A stretch of 64,000 bases of DNA from CBDCHC01 sp965277055 (GTDB lineage: Bacteria; Pseudomonadota; Gammaproteobacteria; PS1; Pseudothioglobaceae): NCBI GenBank assembly GCA_965277055.1, contig OZ255703.1, forward strand, positions 868,001 to 932,000, read 5' to 3'. The notes under the pieces are model-generated. The model ran no database searches. It was not told the origin of the DNA and saw only the letters and a program-made list of their open reading frames with translations. Of the stretch, positions 8,648 to 17,849 are shown piece by piece. Numbering within the stretch: the stretch's first letter is position 1; every line of letters starts with the position of its first letter. The translations under genes and the position numbers were made by a program.

Positions 8648-9220
8648 TTTTTCCTCCTTTTATTTTTACAAATAAGCCTAACTTCCGTGTGAGCAAATTA
8701 GACATCCAGTAGCGATTATATAACCTTATTTTTGTTATGCAAATACATTAGAAAAACCTAATACTTATTGTACCATCCTATTTTATGCTTAACTCATATA
8801 CACTATAAATTACACTGTATTTAGAAAAATACTTAGTTATACCAACGACTAAAGAGAGTACTTTGAAGCGACTAATAGAGCCATAGGTTATGTAAATACT
8901 ACTAAGTCTATGAGCAACAATATTACAGTCAATAATACACCTAACATATCTATGCAAATGCAGGTATGCAATGCACGCATCCACAAAGGTATTATGTTGA
9001 GTAGTGTGCTCTCATAATTAATAAATAATTGATAAATATAGTATTTTAATATATTTATAGGCACTGTTAGAAAACATTACAATCTTTTGAGAGCTTTGGA
9101 GCATTACATTGTAATGAGGGGGGTAATGTAGGGGGTCTTGATATATATTTTGCCATGTAACATTTTTGTAACATTGTGTAGTTATAATTTGAGTTTTCCA
9201 TTTTTATCTACATAAAAACT
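8648..9220. promoter_or_regulatory. Divergent intergenic region with CATTACA/TGTAATG element cluster
   Basis: 573 nt without a convincing gene separate the symporter operon (minus) from the large lectin-like gene (plus). The right half is rich in related short elements: CATTACA at 9075-9081, a perfect 7+1+7 inverted repeat CATTACATTGTAATG at 9102-9116, GTAATGTA at 9123-9130, and two ATGTAACA/TTGTAACA-like copies at 9155-9174. A TATAAT lies at 9183-9188, 32 nt before the ATG, though a clear -35 box is missing. The arrangement looks like a multi-site operator for a repressor or activator controlling the plus-strand gene. The left half (8650-9050) shows nothing I recognise; a 68-codon minus-strand reading frame there is not convincing. 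Confidence 0.45.
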
Positions 9221-12200
9221 ATGGCTAAACTTATCTCGTTATTAATTAGTATATTTATATATCAAAGTGTTGCAGCTATTGAACAGTCAGCACTTATTGG
9301 CAGTGCTCTTGGTGATTCTCAACATTTTACTGTGTCCGATGCTGATGGCATAATGGTACAACATGGTACAGCTATTGATGCATTAGGCATTATTACCAAT
9401 GGATTGATAGAGAAATCCGGTGGTAATGGAGGGTCACAAAAACAAGTTCCTTACCAGGATTTGCAGGAAATTATTGTATATACCGGAGATTTTTGGTGGG
9501 GAGGAAAGCATATTATACGATTGGATTTTAAATATACCAATGGTGACACTATATCTACAGGAAGCACAAAATATTCTAATAATATCAAATCAACAACCAT
9601 TCCTATTACCGGTCAATTAAGCGGCATCACCGCTTGGTCTCGTGGGTGGCTATTAGATGGCGTGCAATTTCATATGAGTAATACGACAACTGCTAATAAT
9701 TATATGCCAACGCCAGGAGCATTTAGTGTTGATCAAAAGTATTTTTCAAGATTAGATATTAAAACTGCTCCTCATAATGAAGAAAACTTTTTGTATTCTG
9801 TTCTCACTCTTAAAAATGGTGATAAGTATATTGGGTTATTAAGTTACGATGGATTAAGCACTCTTAATTTACCAAATAGTCAAATTATTCAAGATGATAT
9901 TAATTGGAGTCAATTGAAAATAATCGCCTGTATGCCCAATGATATTTTTATCGAACAAGAGGGGTATGTACTAAATAACTACTTATGTGCTGATACATAT
10001 GAAAATATTGCGAAAAATGCAGAGGCAAAATGGTTTAGAGGACATGAATTAGGTGCTAATACATATTACTCGCATACATTAAATGGAGATATTCAATGTC
10101 TTTCATATAATAGTAAAGATTGTGTTTGGGTAAATGATCTGGATTCTGACATTAAAATAATCAATGATGATTCAACCTTGAGAGGCTTAGAGAATAATGC
10201 CAATGCATTAAAACAACACTTAGATGCGCATGATGAGTTACGTTTGATTACTAGAAATGGTGCGTGGACCGGCAATATTCATTTGCCAACTGAATCTAGT
10301 AACGGCAAAGTAGTCACACTTGAAGTTAATTCAGATTGGGATGTGAAATTACATTTTGGTAGTAAGTCAATTCGAGTAAGCAAAGGCAAAATCTACTCTA
10401 TGACTTACGTTAATGGGCACTGGATTAATGTGTTGAATAACATCAATCTGGATCGTGATTTGGTTTTGAATGCAAAGCCTTTAGTCTGTGGTGATCAGCA
10501 TAAAAATGTCTGGGGATCAACTGGTTATGATAGCCCTAGTCATTGGTGTTCAAGACTGCGCAATGCTGATCAAGCTTTACATGCACAAAATGTTGAGCAA
10601 ATGAGAATCTATAAAGAGCGTCACATGGATCGTGTATTTGATCAAATGGAAGCTTGGAAGAAACATAAGATTGATATAGATAACGATTATCCTAATCGGC
10701 TCGACGATTTCGATAGGCGTCTGGATAGTAAACAACGTATAAAAGACAAGCTTTTTTGTGATTTCGTTTCTTCGTTGTCTATTCAGGCCGTTGCTTGTGA
10801 TGCTATCACGGATGAATATAACGAGTTACTAAATGCAAAGAATGCCTTGCTTGCCGAACGCAACGCTAAAATAGACGCTGCAGAGGCCTTGGTAAATGAA
10901 GGTCGTGCGAAAGAATATCATAAGCTTCATGAGGAATGGGCAGGAGATTCATCAGACTTTACGGCTTTACTTAAAGAAGAAAGTAAAGCAATTGCTGACC
11001 TGAAAAAAATCAAAGAGCATTACGACAAAACTGCTGAAGAAAAGCATCAGGAATATCTTGAGGCAGTTCGTCAATATATGAAACATACCAGCTTTGGTAA
11101 TATTTTATTGCATGCTGTGGAAGACTTGCCGCTTGTTGGTCCAGAGGTGAAACATATTGCTGATTATGCACAAGACCCAAGTGCTAAAAACCTACGCCGT
11201 ATGCTTTTAGGTGTAGCAGGGCCAGTTGGCGAAACCACTGAAGGTGTTATTGAATTAGTAGAAGATCCTAATTTAGGCTTAGATAGCCATACTCTGAAAT
11301 TCTTGAAAGACATGCTAACTGATATAGGGCAAGATCATAGTTTTGGCAGGATGCTAGAAGATGTTGTTGCTGATGCAGTCAATGATTTAGGAGATGAAGC
11401 AATTGAGTCAATCCGTCAAGCTGGACTTTGGACAGATTATCCAGATAGTAATCCACCATTAAAGCTAGATTATGAAGATGTAGTTGACTTACGCACTCGG
11501 TCTATTCGTTATGAGTATGATCCTTGGTTGGATAGCTCAGAGTACGCTCGTTTGTTCCAAGACAAATTCACGTCAAGCAATTATGGCTCCACCAATATTC
11601 AGTGGCAGGTAAATAATGCCGAAGCTTTCAAAGAAGAGGCTTTATTTCAACAACGTTTAACAGCAATTTTCACGCATAGTTTTGGTAAAAACTATGCTAA
11701 AGTGGTGAAACGTAATCCAGACAATCATACCCTGACACATGAGCAAGTTAACCATAGGCTTTATGAAGTTATAAAATCAGCAATCTATGCAGAGCAACGT
11801 GTGCCACGTTGGGTAAATTCTAGTGTTATTGGTCAGCGTCCAGCAGGTTTGATATATGACAATGATCATGCTGTAATTGTCCTGAATGCTGACTTAGTAA
11901 ACCCTATGGAAGAAGATTTAAGTAAATTTTATTTTGAGGAACTCGGTCACATGGTCAACTGGTGGCGTTGTAAAGCCTTTGATGTGGACGTGAGCTATTG
12001 CTCAACCCATGGTGATGGTGGAGCTCGTTTTAGAGATGCGGTTCTGTTAGATCCGAGTGCACACCCTGAAGAGCCTTATGAGACCTTGTTGTCACAATTA
12101 CCAGCACATGCTGAAGTAGATAAGACGTTAATAAAGTTTAGAGGTAACAAAGTAGCAACTTTGGAAGGCTGGCCAAATTACTACACCATGAATAACCATA

Positions 12201-13492
12201 TTGCGGCTAAGGGCAAGTTTAACTGGTTAATGCGTTTAGGATTGGATATAGCTAGTGAATACCCTATGGTCAGTGATGAATTTGATATGGAGGTATCTAT
12301 TACTGCACCTCAATTAGCAAAAAAAGGCGATCCTTGGACTAAAGTTACGACCTGTCAACCCCCTTATCAGGGCGATAATGTTACTATCGAACATCTTGAT
12401 TCACCATCAGCGGCAGAGACCCAAGTATCACCAGTGTACGATAATGCTACTATCGAACATCTTGATTTACCGAGCAACAAACTGTGTATATGTGAAAAAG
12501 ATACGCAGACAGCGTGTAATATGCCGACTATGTGGGTGACCATTTCTTTGCGTGACGTCATTAAAATGTCTATTGCTAAAGCGCCTAAGGTTACAAACAC
12601 TAAGTTTGCGAAATCTGGTGCTGATATATCACCGCGTTTAGTACGTAAACACGGTGGTAAGTTGCCATTCCAGTTAAACTCTGTAGATAGCATAAAATGG
12701 GATTACTATGGTGATCATAATATTTACTATAAAAAGTTCACAACAGCTTTAGAGGCCAAGCTTGATTTATGGAAGATGGGACACGCCATTAAGGGAGTTG
12801 AACCTTCGGCAGTTCACAAGCCAGAGTTCTCATTGAAAACGACACCTGCTGAAGGTAGCTATCTAGTTGAGATTGCAACTAAAGATACTGCTGATTTTGC
12901 TGCTTGGTTAGCCGGAGATATTGCATCTGCCGTTGTTGGTTGTGCCGCTGGTTTTGCTCTTGGTATATTGGTTGAGGAAGATCCTGTTTTATTTTGTCAT
13001 GGATTCTCGGATCTGGCTGAAATATTAGAGACAGCATTCCAGGGTCTAGATAAAAGACCAACCATGTTGTTTGAAGCAGATGGGAATGTGACATTACCTG
13101 TATCTTTAGAGTATAAGTATGCGAAAGCTAAGCCTAAGAAACCTACTCAATCGGTGTCAACGATCAGTGGAAGTCGTGTTAAACATGATTTGAGGCCTGC
13201 TGGTATTAATTTAAATGAGACGCATCCGAGTGGTAGAGTGACTTATAACAAAGCGACACAAAGAGTTACTTTGAACGCTAGGGAATACCCTAATGCACCT
13301 CGTTGGTCCCATCCTCAGGTCTCTGACTTTAAAACAAAAATGAAGAGTAATCTAAAAAAAGGACTTAGAAAACTGGGTTCACGTAGCCTCTCACCCGTTG
13401 CGGTTTTCAGTTTCCGTGTTGGCTTTGATTATTCTGAGACAATAATGAATAAAGGAGCATATAACTTACCATCTGCTATTGTAAGTGATTAG
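9221..13492 (+). CDS. Large exported protein: jacalin-like lectin domain, coiled coil, EELGH motif
   Basis: 1423 residues. A short signal peptide (MAKLISLLISIFIYQSVAA) predicts export. Residues about 20-150 read like a jacalin-type beta-prism lectin (GGNGG, IIVYTG, GITAWSRGWLLDGVQFHM). Residues about 345-410 form a small beta-rich domain (TLEVNSDWDVKL, SMTYVNGHW). A charged, probably coiled-coil stretch runs about 447-620. At 906-910 is EELGH, followed by GDGGARF (931-937); this resembles a metallopeptidase-like layout with E in place of the first His of HExxH. A hydrophobic stretch lies around 1225-1252 and the C-terminus is basic. A 29-nt direct repeat with one mismatch recurs 66 nt apart, giving two TIEHLD motifs. 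No repeats of RTX type and no known secretion tag were seen. It is monocistronic between its own promoter region and a strong terminator. A secreted glycan-binding enzyme or toxin is likely, but the function is unknown. Confidence 0.85.
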   Translation: MAKLISLLISIFIYQSVAAIEQSALIGSALGDSQHFTVSDADGIMVQHGTAIDALGIITNGLIEKSGGNGGSQKQVPYQDLQEIIVYTGDFWWGGKHIIRLDFKYTNGDTISTGSTKYSNNIKSTTIPITGQLSGITAWSRGWLLDGVQFHMSNTTTANNYMPTPGAFSVDQKYFSRLDIKTAPHNEENFLYSVLTLKNGDKYIGLLSYDGLSTLNLPNSQIIQDDINWSQLKIIACMPNDIFIEQEGYVLNNYLCADTYENIAKNAEAKWFRGHELGANTYYSHTLNGDIQCLSYNSKDCVWVNDLDSDIKIINDDSTLRGLENNANALKQHLDAHDELRLITRNGAWTGNIHLPTESSNGKVVTLEVNSDWDVKLHFGSKSIRVSKGKIYSMTYVNGHWINVLNNINLDRDLVLNAKPLVCGDQHKNVWGSTGYDSPSHWCSRLRNADQALHAQNVEQMRIYKERHMDRVFDQMEAWKKHKIDIDNDYPNRLDDFDRRLDSKQRIKDKLFCDFVSSLSIQAVACDAITDEYNELLNAKNALLAERNAKIDAAEALVNEGRAKEYHKLHEEWAGDSSDFTALLKEESKAIADLKKIKEHYDKTAEEKHQEYLEAVRQYMKHTSFGNILLHAVEDLPLVGPEVKHIADYAQDPSAKNLRRMLLGVAGPVGETTEGVIELVEDPNLGLDSHTLKFLKDMLTDIGQDHSFGRMLEDVVADAVNDLGDEAIESIRQAGLWTDYPDSNPPLKLDYEDVVDLRTRSIRYEYDPWLDSSEYARLFQDKFTSSNYGSTNIQWQVNNAEAFKEEALFQQRLTAIFTHSFGKNYAKVVKRNPDNHTLTHEQVNHRLYEVIKSAIYAEQRVPRWVNSSVIGQRPAGLIYDNDHAVIVLNADLVNPMEEDLSKFYFEELGHMVNWWRCKAFDVDVSYCSTHGDGGARFRDAVLLDPSAHPEEPYETLLSQLPAHAEVDKTLIKFRGNKVATLEGWPNYYTMNNHIAAKGKFNWLMRLGLDIASEYPMVSDEFDMEVSITAPQLAKKGDPWTKVTTCQPPYQGDNVTIEHLDSPSAAETQVSPVYDNATIEHLDLPSNKLCICEKDTQTACNMPTMWVTISLRDVIKMSIAKAPKVTNTKFAKSGADISPRLVRKHGGKLPFQLNSVDSIKWDYYGDHNIYYKKFTTALEAKLDLWKMGHAIKGVEPSAVHKPEFSLKTTPAEGSYLVEIATKDTADFAAWLAGDIASAVVGCAAGFALGILVEEDPVLFCHGFSDLAEILETAFQGLDKRPTMLFEADGNVTLPVSLEYKYAKAKPKKPTQSVSTISGSRVKHDLRPAGINLNETHPSGRVTYNKATQRVTLNAREYPNAPRWSHPQVSDFKTKMKSNLKKGLRKLGSRSLSPVAVFSFRVGFDYSETIMNKGAYNLPSAIVSD
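12373..12467 (+). repeat. In-gene direct repeat (two 29-nt copies, 66 nt apart)
   Basis: Copies at 12373-12401 and 12439-12467 differ at one base and encode DN(V/A)TIEHLD twice in frame inside the large exported protein. The sequence between the copies is not itself repeated, so this is either a partly decayed 66-nt tandem duplication or a selected motif. It falls in the segment between the EELGH region and the C-terminal part. Confidence 0.8.
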
Positions 13493-13510
13493 TGCATATA
13501 CTGTAGTATA

Positions 13511-13548
13511 TAAAAACAGAATTTTACGATGGTAAAATTCTGTTTTTA
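13511..13548 (+). terminator. Rho-independent terminator after exported-protein gene
   Basis: A perfect 16-bp stem, AAAAACAGAATTTTAC paired with GTAAAATTCTGTTTTT around a GATG loop, begins 19 nt after the stop codon and ends in a T run. Because it is symmetrical it could also stop the convergent lysR transcript. Confidence 0.88.
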
Positions 13549-13804
13549 TACGCATCCTATAATTTATGTGGACGTATTGCCAAGGGTAATACTAAGATAT
13601 ACCAAACCCCTATATACACTGGGTTAATCTTTCAAACAGGGAAAAATTAAACGCAAACTATCATAGTTAAAACTTGCTCAAAAGTTTGGGGTCAATACTG
13701 TAGCAATGTATTAGTAGGAAATGTATACTATTAACAATACCCCATAAAAATATTAGTCACTCATTGTTGACTTTTGATGCTATGATTTATGTTGTTCTTA
13801 GAAT
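13549..13804. other. Convergent intergenic spacer
   Basis: 256 nt between the exported-protein gene and lysR, which converge. The only structure seen is a perfect palindrome AACTATCATAGTT at 13656-13668. No open reading frame or RNA gene is apparent. Confidence 0.5.
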
Positions 13805-14734
13805 TTACAATAGACGCAAGTAACTATTTTTATTGGCTATTTCTCTTGCAATTGTAGAAAATTCGTTGATAATTATTTCTCCAGTTTTTGATAGTTTATT
13901 ATTCTTATTAACGATAATTCCTAAATTTCTAGTGATAGTAGGTTTTGTAATATTTTTATAAATTAGATTCATTTCATTTTGTGGCGGTAACGTACTATAG
14001 GGTAGAATGGAAACACCTAAATTTTTAGCAATAATTCCTAAGGCTGTTGATGCGTGCCTAACTTCATAAAATGGCTTTATAGTCCGATTATATTTAAGTA
14101 ATTTAGTATCAATAATACTTCTATTTCTACTTCCTTTCCAAATAGCAATATAGCGTTCATTTTTAATATCTTTCCAAGTTACTATTTGTTTATTTTTTAA
14201 TGGGTTATCCTTATGAATCACTAGTACAAAATGTTCAGTCGCAAGAGGAATAAAACTGTCATGTTCATGAGTTGAAAGTTCAAAGGATATACCAATATCA
14301 GCAATACCGCTTTCTATTATATTACGTATTTCTGTAGCATATATGTCATGAATAACTACTTTAACTTGTGGAAACTTATGATTAAAGACTTTTAAAATGT
14401 CTGGAATAAAAAACAATACCAAGGAAGGAACACAGGCAATATTAAGAGTAGTTTCACCAGAAATATGATAATTTTTATAATCATTTAGAATGTACTCTAT
14501 TTCATTGACAATTTTATATGCTCGCTTATAAAAATCTTGTCCTTCTACCGTTAGTTCCACTCGCTTACCTTTTCTCGTAAATAACTCTACACCAAGAAAT
14601 CTTTCTAGTTTTTGTATTCTTCTACTCAGTGCTGGCTGTGAAATATAGAGCTTTTCTGCAGCCTTATGAAAGTTAAGTAATTCTGCTACAGTGATGAAAC
14701 ACTCTAGATTTTTAATATCAAAATTGATGTTCAT
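13805..14734 (-). CDS. LysR-family transcriptional regulator
   Basis: 309 residues, the normal LysR length. The N-terminal winged helix-turn-helix is clear (FITVAELLNFHKAAEKLYIS, QPALSRRIQKLERFLGVELF, residues about 10-60) and is followed by a periplasmic-binding-protein-like effector domain. It is divergent from, and 85 nt away from, the TTT-prpF-tcuAB operon, the usual place for a LysR activator of a catabolic operon, and is analogous to TcuR of the tricarballylate system. The likely inducer is the transported tri- or dicarboxylate or a derivative; this is inference from position. Confidence 0.93.
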   Translation of the reverse strand: MNINFDIKNLECFITVAELLNFHKAAEKLYISQPALSRRIQKLERFLGVELFTRKGKRVELTVEGQDFYKRAYKIVNEIEYILNDYKNYHISGETTLNIACVPSLVLFFIPDILKVFNHKFPQVKVVIHDIYATEIRNIIESGIADIGISFELSTHEHDSFIPLATEHFVLVIHKDNPLKNKQIVTWKDIKNERYIAIWKGSRNRSIIDTKLLKYNRTIKPFYEVRHASTALGIIAKNLGVSILPYSTLPPQNEMNLIYKNITKPTITRNLGIIVNKNNKLSKTGEIIINEFSTIAREIANKNSYLRLL

Positions 14735-14819
14735 AATGCATTATTGTAATATAAAAATAACATAATAAACATTAACATAATTGCAATATAATATTTTTTT
14801 CAACATTTACTAGGAGAAT
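14735..14819. promoter_or_regulatory. lysR/tctC divergent promoter region with two ATTGYAATAT sites
   Basis: The 85-nt spacer contains ATTGTAATAT at 14743-14752 and ATTGCAATAT at 14780-14789, 37 nt apart, close to 3.5 helical turns. Each is nearly self-complementary over its first 8 bases, as expected of LysR recognition and activation sites. A TAGGAG Shine-Dalgarno ends at 14816 before the tctC start. Confidence 0.5.
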
Positions 14820-15884
14820 ATGATGATAAAAAAGATGGTTGTACTAATTATTGCCAGTGTTTTTACTATGGTCGCTCATAGTGCTAATTTTAGTGGTAAA
14901 ACAATAGAATGGATTATTCCATTTAAAGCTGGAGGTGGTTCTGATAAATGGGCTCGTTTTTATGCACCACTATTGGCAAACGAGTTGCCTGGCAAACCAA
15001 ATGTGGTAGTTAAAAATATGCCGGGAGGGGGCTCGACTAAAGGGGCAAACTATTTTGCTAATAATGTTAAAGCTGATGGTATGACTATTTTTGGTTCATC
15101 TGGCTCTACTCAGTTTCCATTCTTATTAGGTGATAAGCGTGTACGCTATGACTACGCTAATTGGCAGGTTGTACTCGGTAGTGGCACAGGAGGCGTGGTA
15201 TATGTATCTGCTGATTTAGGAATTACTCCTAATAACATTGAAAAACTGAGAAATATTAAGCTTAAGTTTGGCAGTCAAGGGGCTACAAGACTTGATCTCA
15301 TTCCATTACTTGCATTTGAAATGCTAGGGCTGGATGTACAAGCAGTATTTGGTATGAAAGGGCGTAAGGCGGGTCGGTTAGCTTTTTTAAGAGGTGAGAC
15401 AAATATTGATTATCAAACGAGTTCAGCATACCTTAAAGGAGTTAAAGAGGATGTAGATGCAGGTAAAGCTGTAGCACTCATGTCTTGGGGTGCGCTAGAC
15501 GCAAATGGTAATCTTATTAGAGATCCTAACTTTCCTGATATTCCACACTTTGCTGAAGTATATGAGAAAATCAATGGCAAAAAACCATCAGGTGAGGCAT
15601 TTGATGCATGGAAAACCTTCTTTGCTGCAGGCTTCCCTGCACAAAAAATGGTATTTTTACCTAAAGGTACTGATGCAGATATCGTAACAGCATTTAGCGA
15701 TGCATTTGCCAGAGTCATTGCTGCGCCTGATTTCAAAGAGAAATCTAAAAAACGCCTAGGTGATTATCCTCAATACACTGGTAGTGCAGCAGAAGATGTG
15801 AAAAAAGTAGGTACAACGGTTTCTCCAAAAGCAAGAGAATGGGTGCGTAACTGGCTTACTGAAACATATGGCACAAAGTTTTAA
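14820..15884 (+). CDS. tctC: TctC/Bug-family tripartite tricarboxylate transporter binding protein
   Basis: 354 residues with a signal peptide (KKMVVLIIASVFTMVAHSA) and the Bug-family pattern of a beta strand plus loop at the N-terminus (IEWIIPFKAGGGSDKWARFYAPLLA, then NMPGGGSTKGANYF). It is the periplasmic binding protein of the TTT transporter encoded next. Two ATGs are adjacent (14820 and 14823); the AGGAG ends at 14816, giving spacings of 3 and 6 nt, so the second ATG is the better start. The protein is somewhat longer than the usual 320-330. The ligand is not visible in the sequence; the following prpF and tcuAB genes suggest tricarballylate or aconitate. Confidence 0.9.
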   Translation: MMIKKMVVLIIASVFTMVAHSANFSGKTIEWIIPFKAGGGSDKWARFYAPLLANELPGKPNVVVKNMPGGGSTKGANYFANNVKADGMTIFGSSGSTQFPFLLGDKRVRYDYANWQVVLGSGTGGVVYVSADLGITPNNIEKLRNIKLKFGSQGATRLDLIPLLAFEMLGLDVQAVFGMKGRKAGRLAFLRGETNIDYQTSSAYLKGVKEDVDAGKAVALMSWGALDANGNLIRDPNFPDIPHFAEVYEKINGKKPSGEAFDAWKTFFAAGFPAQKMVFLPKGTDADIVTAFSDAFARVIAAPDFKEKSKKRLGDYPQYTGSAAEDVKKVGTTVSPKAREWVRNWLTETYGTKF

Positions 15885-15899
15885 ACACTCTAAACTTTT

Positions 15900-17849
15900 A
15901 TGCTTGATTCACTGCTCCTCTCTTTAGAGGGGCTTCTCACCATAGGACACATGAGCTACTTGGTGCTCGGTGTCTTATTGGGCATTTCAATTGGCATTCT
16001 GCCGGGACTTGGAGGCATTGTAGGGTTTTCTATTATGCTACCTTTTCTTTATGGTATGGATCAAACTTCTGCACTTGCCTTACTTATTGGGCTAGTAGCA
16101 GTAATTCCTACTTCTGATACCTTTACTTCTGTACTTATGGGTATTCCAGGCTCGTCTGCCTCACAAGCTACGGTATTAGATGGTTATCCACTTTCAAAAA
16201 AAGGGGATGCAACAAGAGCATTAAGTGCGGCATTTGCTTCCTCTTTAGTTGGTGGACTTATGGGGGCAATTATTTTGACATTTGTTATTTTATTTGCCCG
16301 CCCGCTTATCCTGTCTTTTACTTCTGCAGAGCTCTTTGCACTTGGTATGCTTGGCTTGAGTATGGTTGGAGTATTAAGTGGAAGCAATATTTATAAAGGC
16401 TTTATTGCCTGTGGAGTTGGGCTATTAATCGGTGCCATAGGAAGTGCACCAGCTACTGGTGAATGGCGCATGTCATTTGGCAGTTATTATTTATTTGATG
16501 GGGTGAAACTGGTCATTGTTGGTCTAGGAATTTTTGCTATACCTGAAATTGTAGATTTACTGGTTAAAAATACGCGAATTGCAGGTGATGCACAGAAATT
16601 TAAACTAGGCAAAGGCTGGCTTAGAGGGTTAAAAGATGTTTGGTTACATAAATGGATTGTAGCGCGTTGTGCTCCACTTGGCGCACTCATTGGCGCAATT
16701 CCTGGACTAGGAGGAAGCGTAGTTGATTGGATTGCTTATGGTCACATTGTGCAAACTGCAAAAGACAAAACCCAATTTGGTAAAGGTGATATCCGTGGTG
16801 TAATTGCACCTGAATCTGCAAATAATGCCAAAGAAGGTGGAGGTTTAGTACCTACGCTGTTATTTGGCATCCCGGGTAGTGGCAGTATGGCAGTGTTCTT
16901 AGGTGGGCTTACAATTCTAGGTATTGAAACAGGGCCAAATCTTGTAGGCGAAGACTTAAATATATCATATACCATTATTTGGTCACTTGCGATAGCAAAC
17001 GTAGTAGGAACATTATTATGTATTGCACTTGCCAGTAAAGTAGCACGGCTGACTACTATTCCTTATGGGTTTTTAGGGCCATTTATGATTATGATTATCT
17101 GCTTTGCAGCTATTCAGGCTACTAGGAGCATTGAAGATCTCATCTTGCTTTTAGCGATTGGAGTTGTTGGTATATTATTTAAGTACTTTAACTGGTCACG
17201 CCCTGCCCTGCTCATTGGGTTTGTGCTCTCAGCAACTATTGAAACTTATTTTTATCAAGCGGTGCAGTTTTATTCATGGGAGTTTTTAACAAGAACTGGT
17301 GTTATGGTGATTATTGGTTTTACTATCATATCAGTGATGTATGGAAATATTTTGTATAAAAAAACAAGTAAAACTGAAAATTCTCAACGTGTGAACACTG
17401 CTACTTTTAAAAAAGAATTATTTTTTATTGCAGGTATTGTTGTCTTTACTTTGTATGCTCTAATAGATAGTATGAATAATGACTTTTTAGGCAAAGTATT
17501 CCCCATGAGTATCGCAGTCCTGATGATTATTAACTTACTCTTTATGATAAAAGAACTCAGGAGTCAAAAGCTTACTCCTGCTTCTGATAATGAAATTGCC
17601 ACTATGCATGCGTACTGGACATTGATCTGGCAAAACTTTTTATGGTTTGTGCTCATGATAGTAATGACTTGGCTATTTGGCTTTTTGGTGGGGCTTGCTA
17701 CAGTATTTATAGGTATCATTAGAACTAAAACAAATACATCATGGGTGACAACACTTTTGATTACTGGCTTGGCTATTGGCTTTTTAATCTTTATCCAAAA
17801 TATTATGACGCTTCATCTTCCACAAGGAGTATTATTTTCATATGAATGA
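15900..17849 (+). CDS. tctA: TctA-TctB fused tripartite tricarboxylate transporter membrane protein
   Basis: 649 residues, longer than a stand-alone TctA (about 500). Residues 1-480 are TctA: LGISIGILPGLGGIVGFSIM, GIPGSSASQATVLDGYPL, PGLGGSVVDWIAYG and ESANNAKEGGGLVPTLLFGIPG are the duplicated, highly conserved TctA signatures. The remaining 150 or so residues have four hydrophobic segments and match a TctB small subunit in size and topology, and no separate tctB is present, so the gene encodes both membrane subunits. It starts 15 nt after tctC with no obvious Shine-Dalgarno and ends 8 nt inside prpF. Function: Na+ or H+ driven import of the carboxylate captured by TctC. Confidence 0.9.
   Translation: MLDSLLLSLEGLLTIGHMSYLVLGVLLGISIGILPGLGGIVGFSIMLPFLYGMDQTSALALLIGLVAVIPTSDTFTSVLMGIPGSSASQATVLDGYPLSKKGDATRALSAAFASSLVGGLMGAIILTFVILFARPLILSFTSAELFALGMLGLSMVGVLSGSNIYKGFIACGVGLLIGAIGSAPATGEWRMSFGSYYLFDGVKLVIVGLGIFAIPEIVDLLVKNTRIAGDAQKFKLGKGWLRGLKDVWLHKWIVARCAPLGALIGAIPGLGGSVVDWIAYGHIVQTAKDKTQFGKGDIRGVIAPESANNAKEGGGLVPTLLFGIPGSGSMAVFLGGLTILGIETGPNLVGEDLNISYTIIWSLAIANVVGTLLCIALASKVARLTTIPYGFLGPFMIMIICFAAIQATRSIEDLILLLAIGVVGILFKYFNWSRPALLIGFVLSATIETYFYQAVQFYSWEFLTRTGVMVIIGFTIISVMYGNILYKKTSKTENSQRVNTATFKKELFFIAGIVVFTLYALIDSMNNDFLGKVFPMSIAVLMIINLLFMIKELRSQKLTPASDNEIATMHAYWTLIWQNFLWFVLMIVMTWLFGFLVGLATVFIGIIRTKTNTSWVTTLLITGLAIGFLIFIQNIMTLHLPQGVLFSYE

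Noticed and set aside
8680..8702. TGTGA-N6-TAGAC resembling a CRP site upstream of the symporter genes
   Set aside because: Only the left half fits the CRP consensus; the right half is too far from TCACA.
8778..8984. 68-codon minus-strand frame between symporter and exported-protein genes
   Set aside because: No Shine-Dalgarno, composition unlike a real protein and no recognisable motif.
11931..11965. HExxH zinc protease in the exported protein
   Set aside because: The motif reads EELGH, without the first histidine, so a standard HExxH site cannot be claimed.
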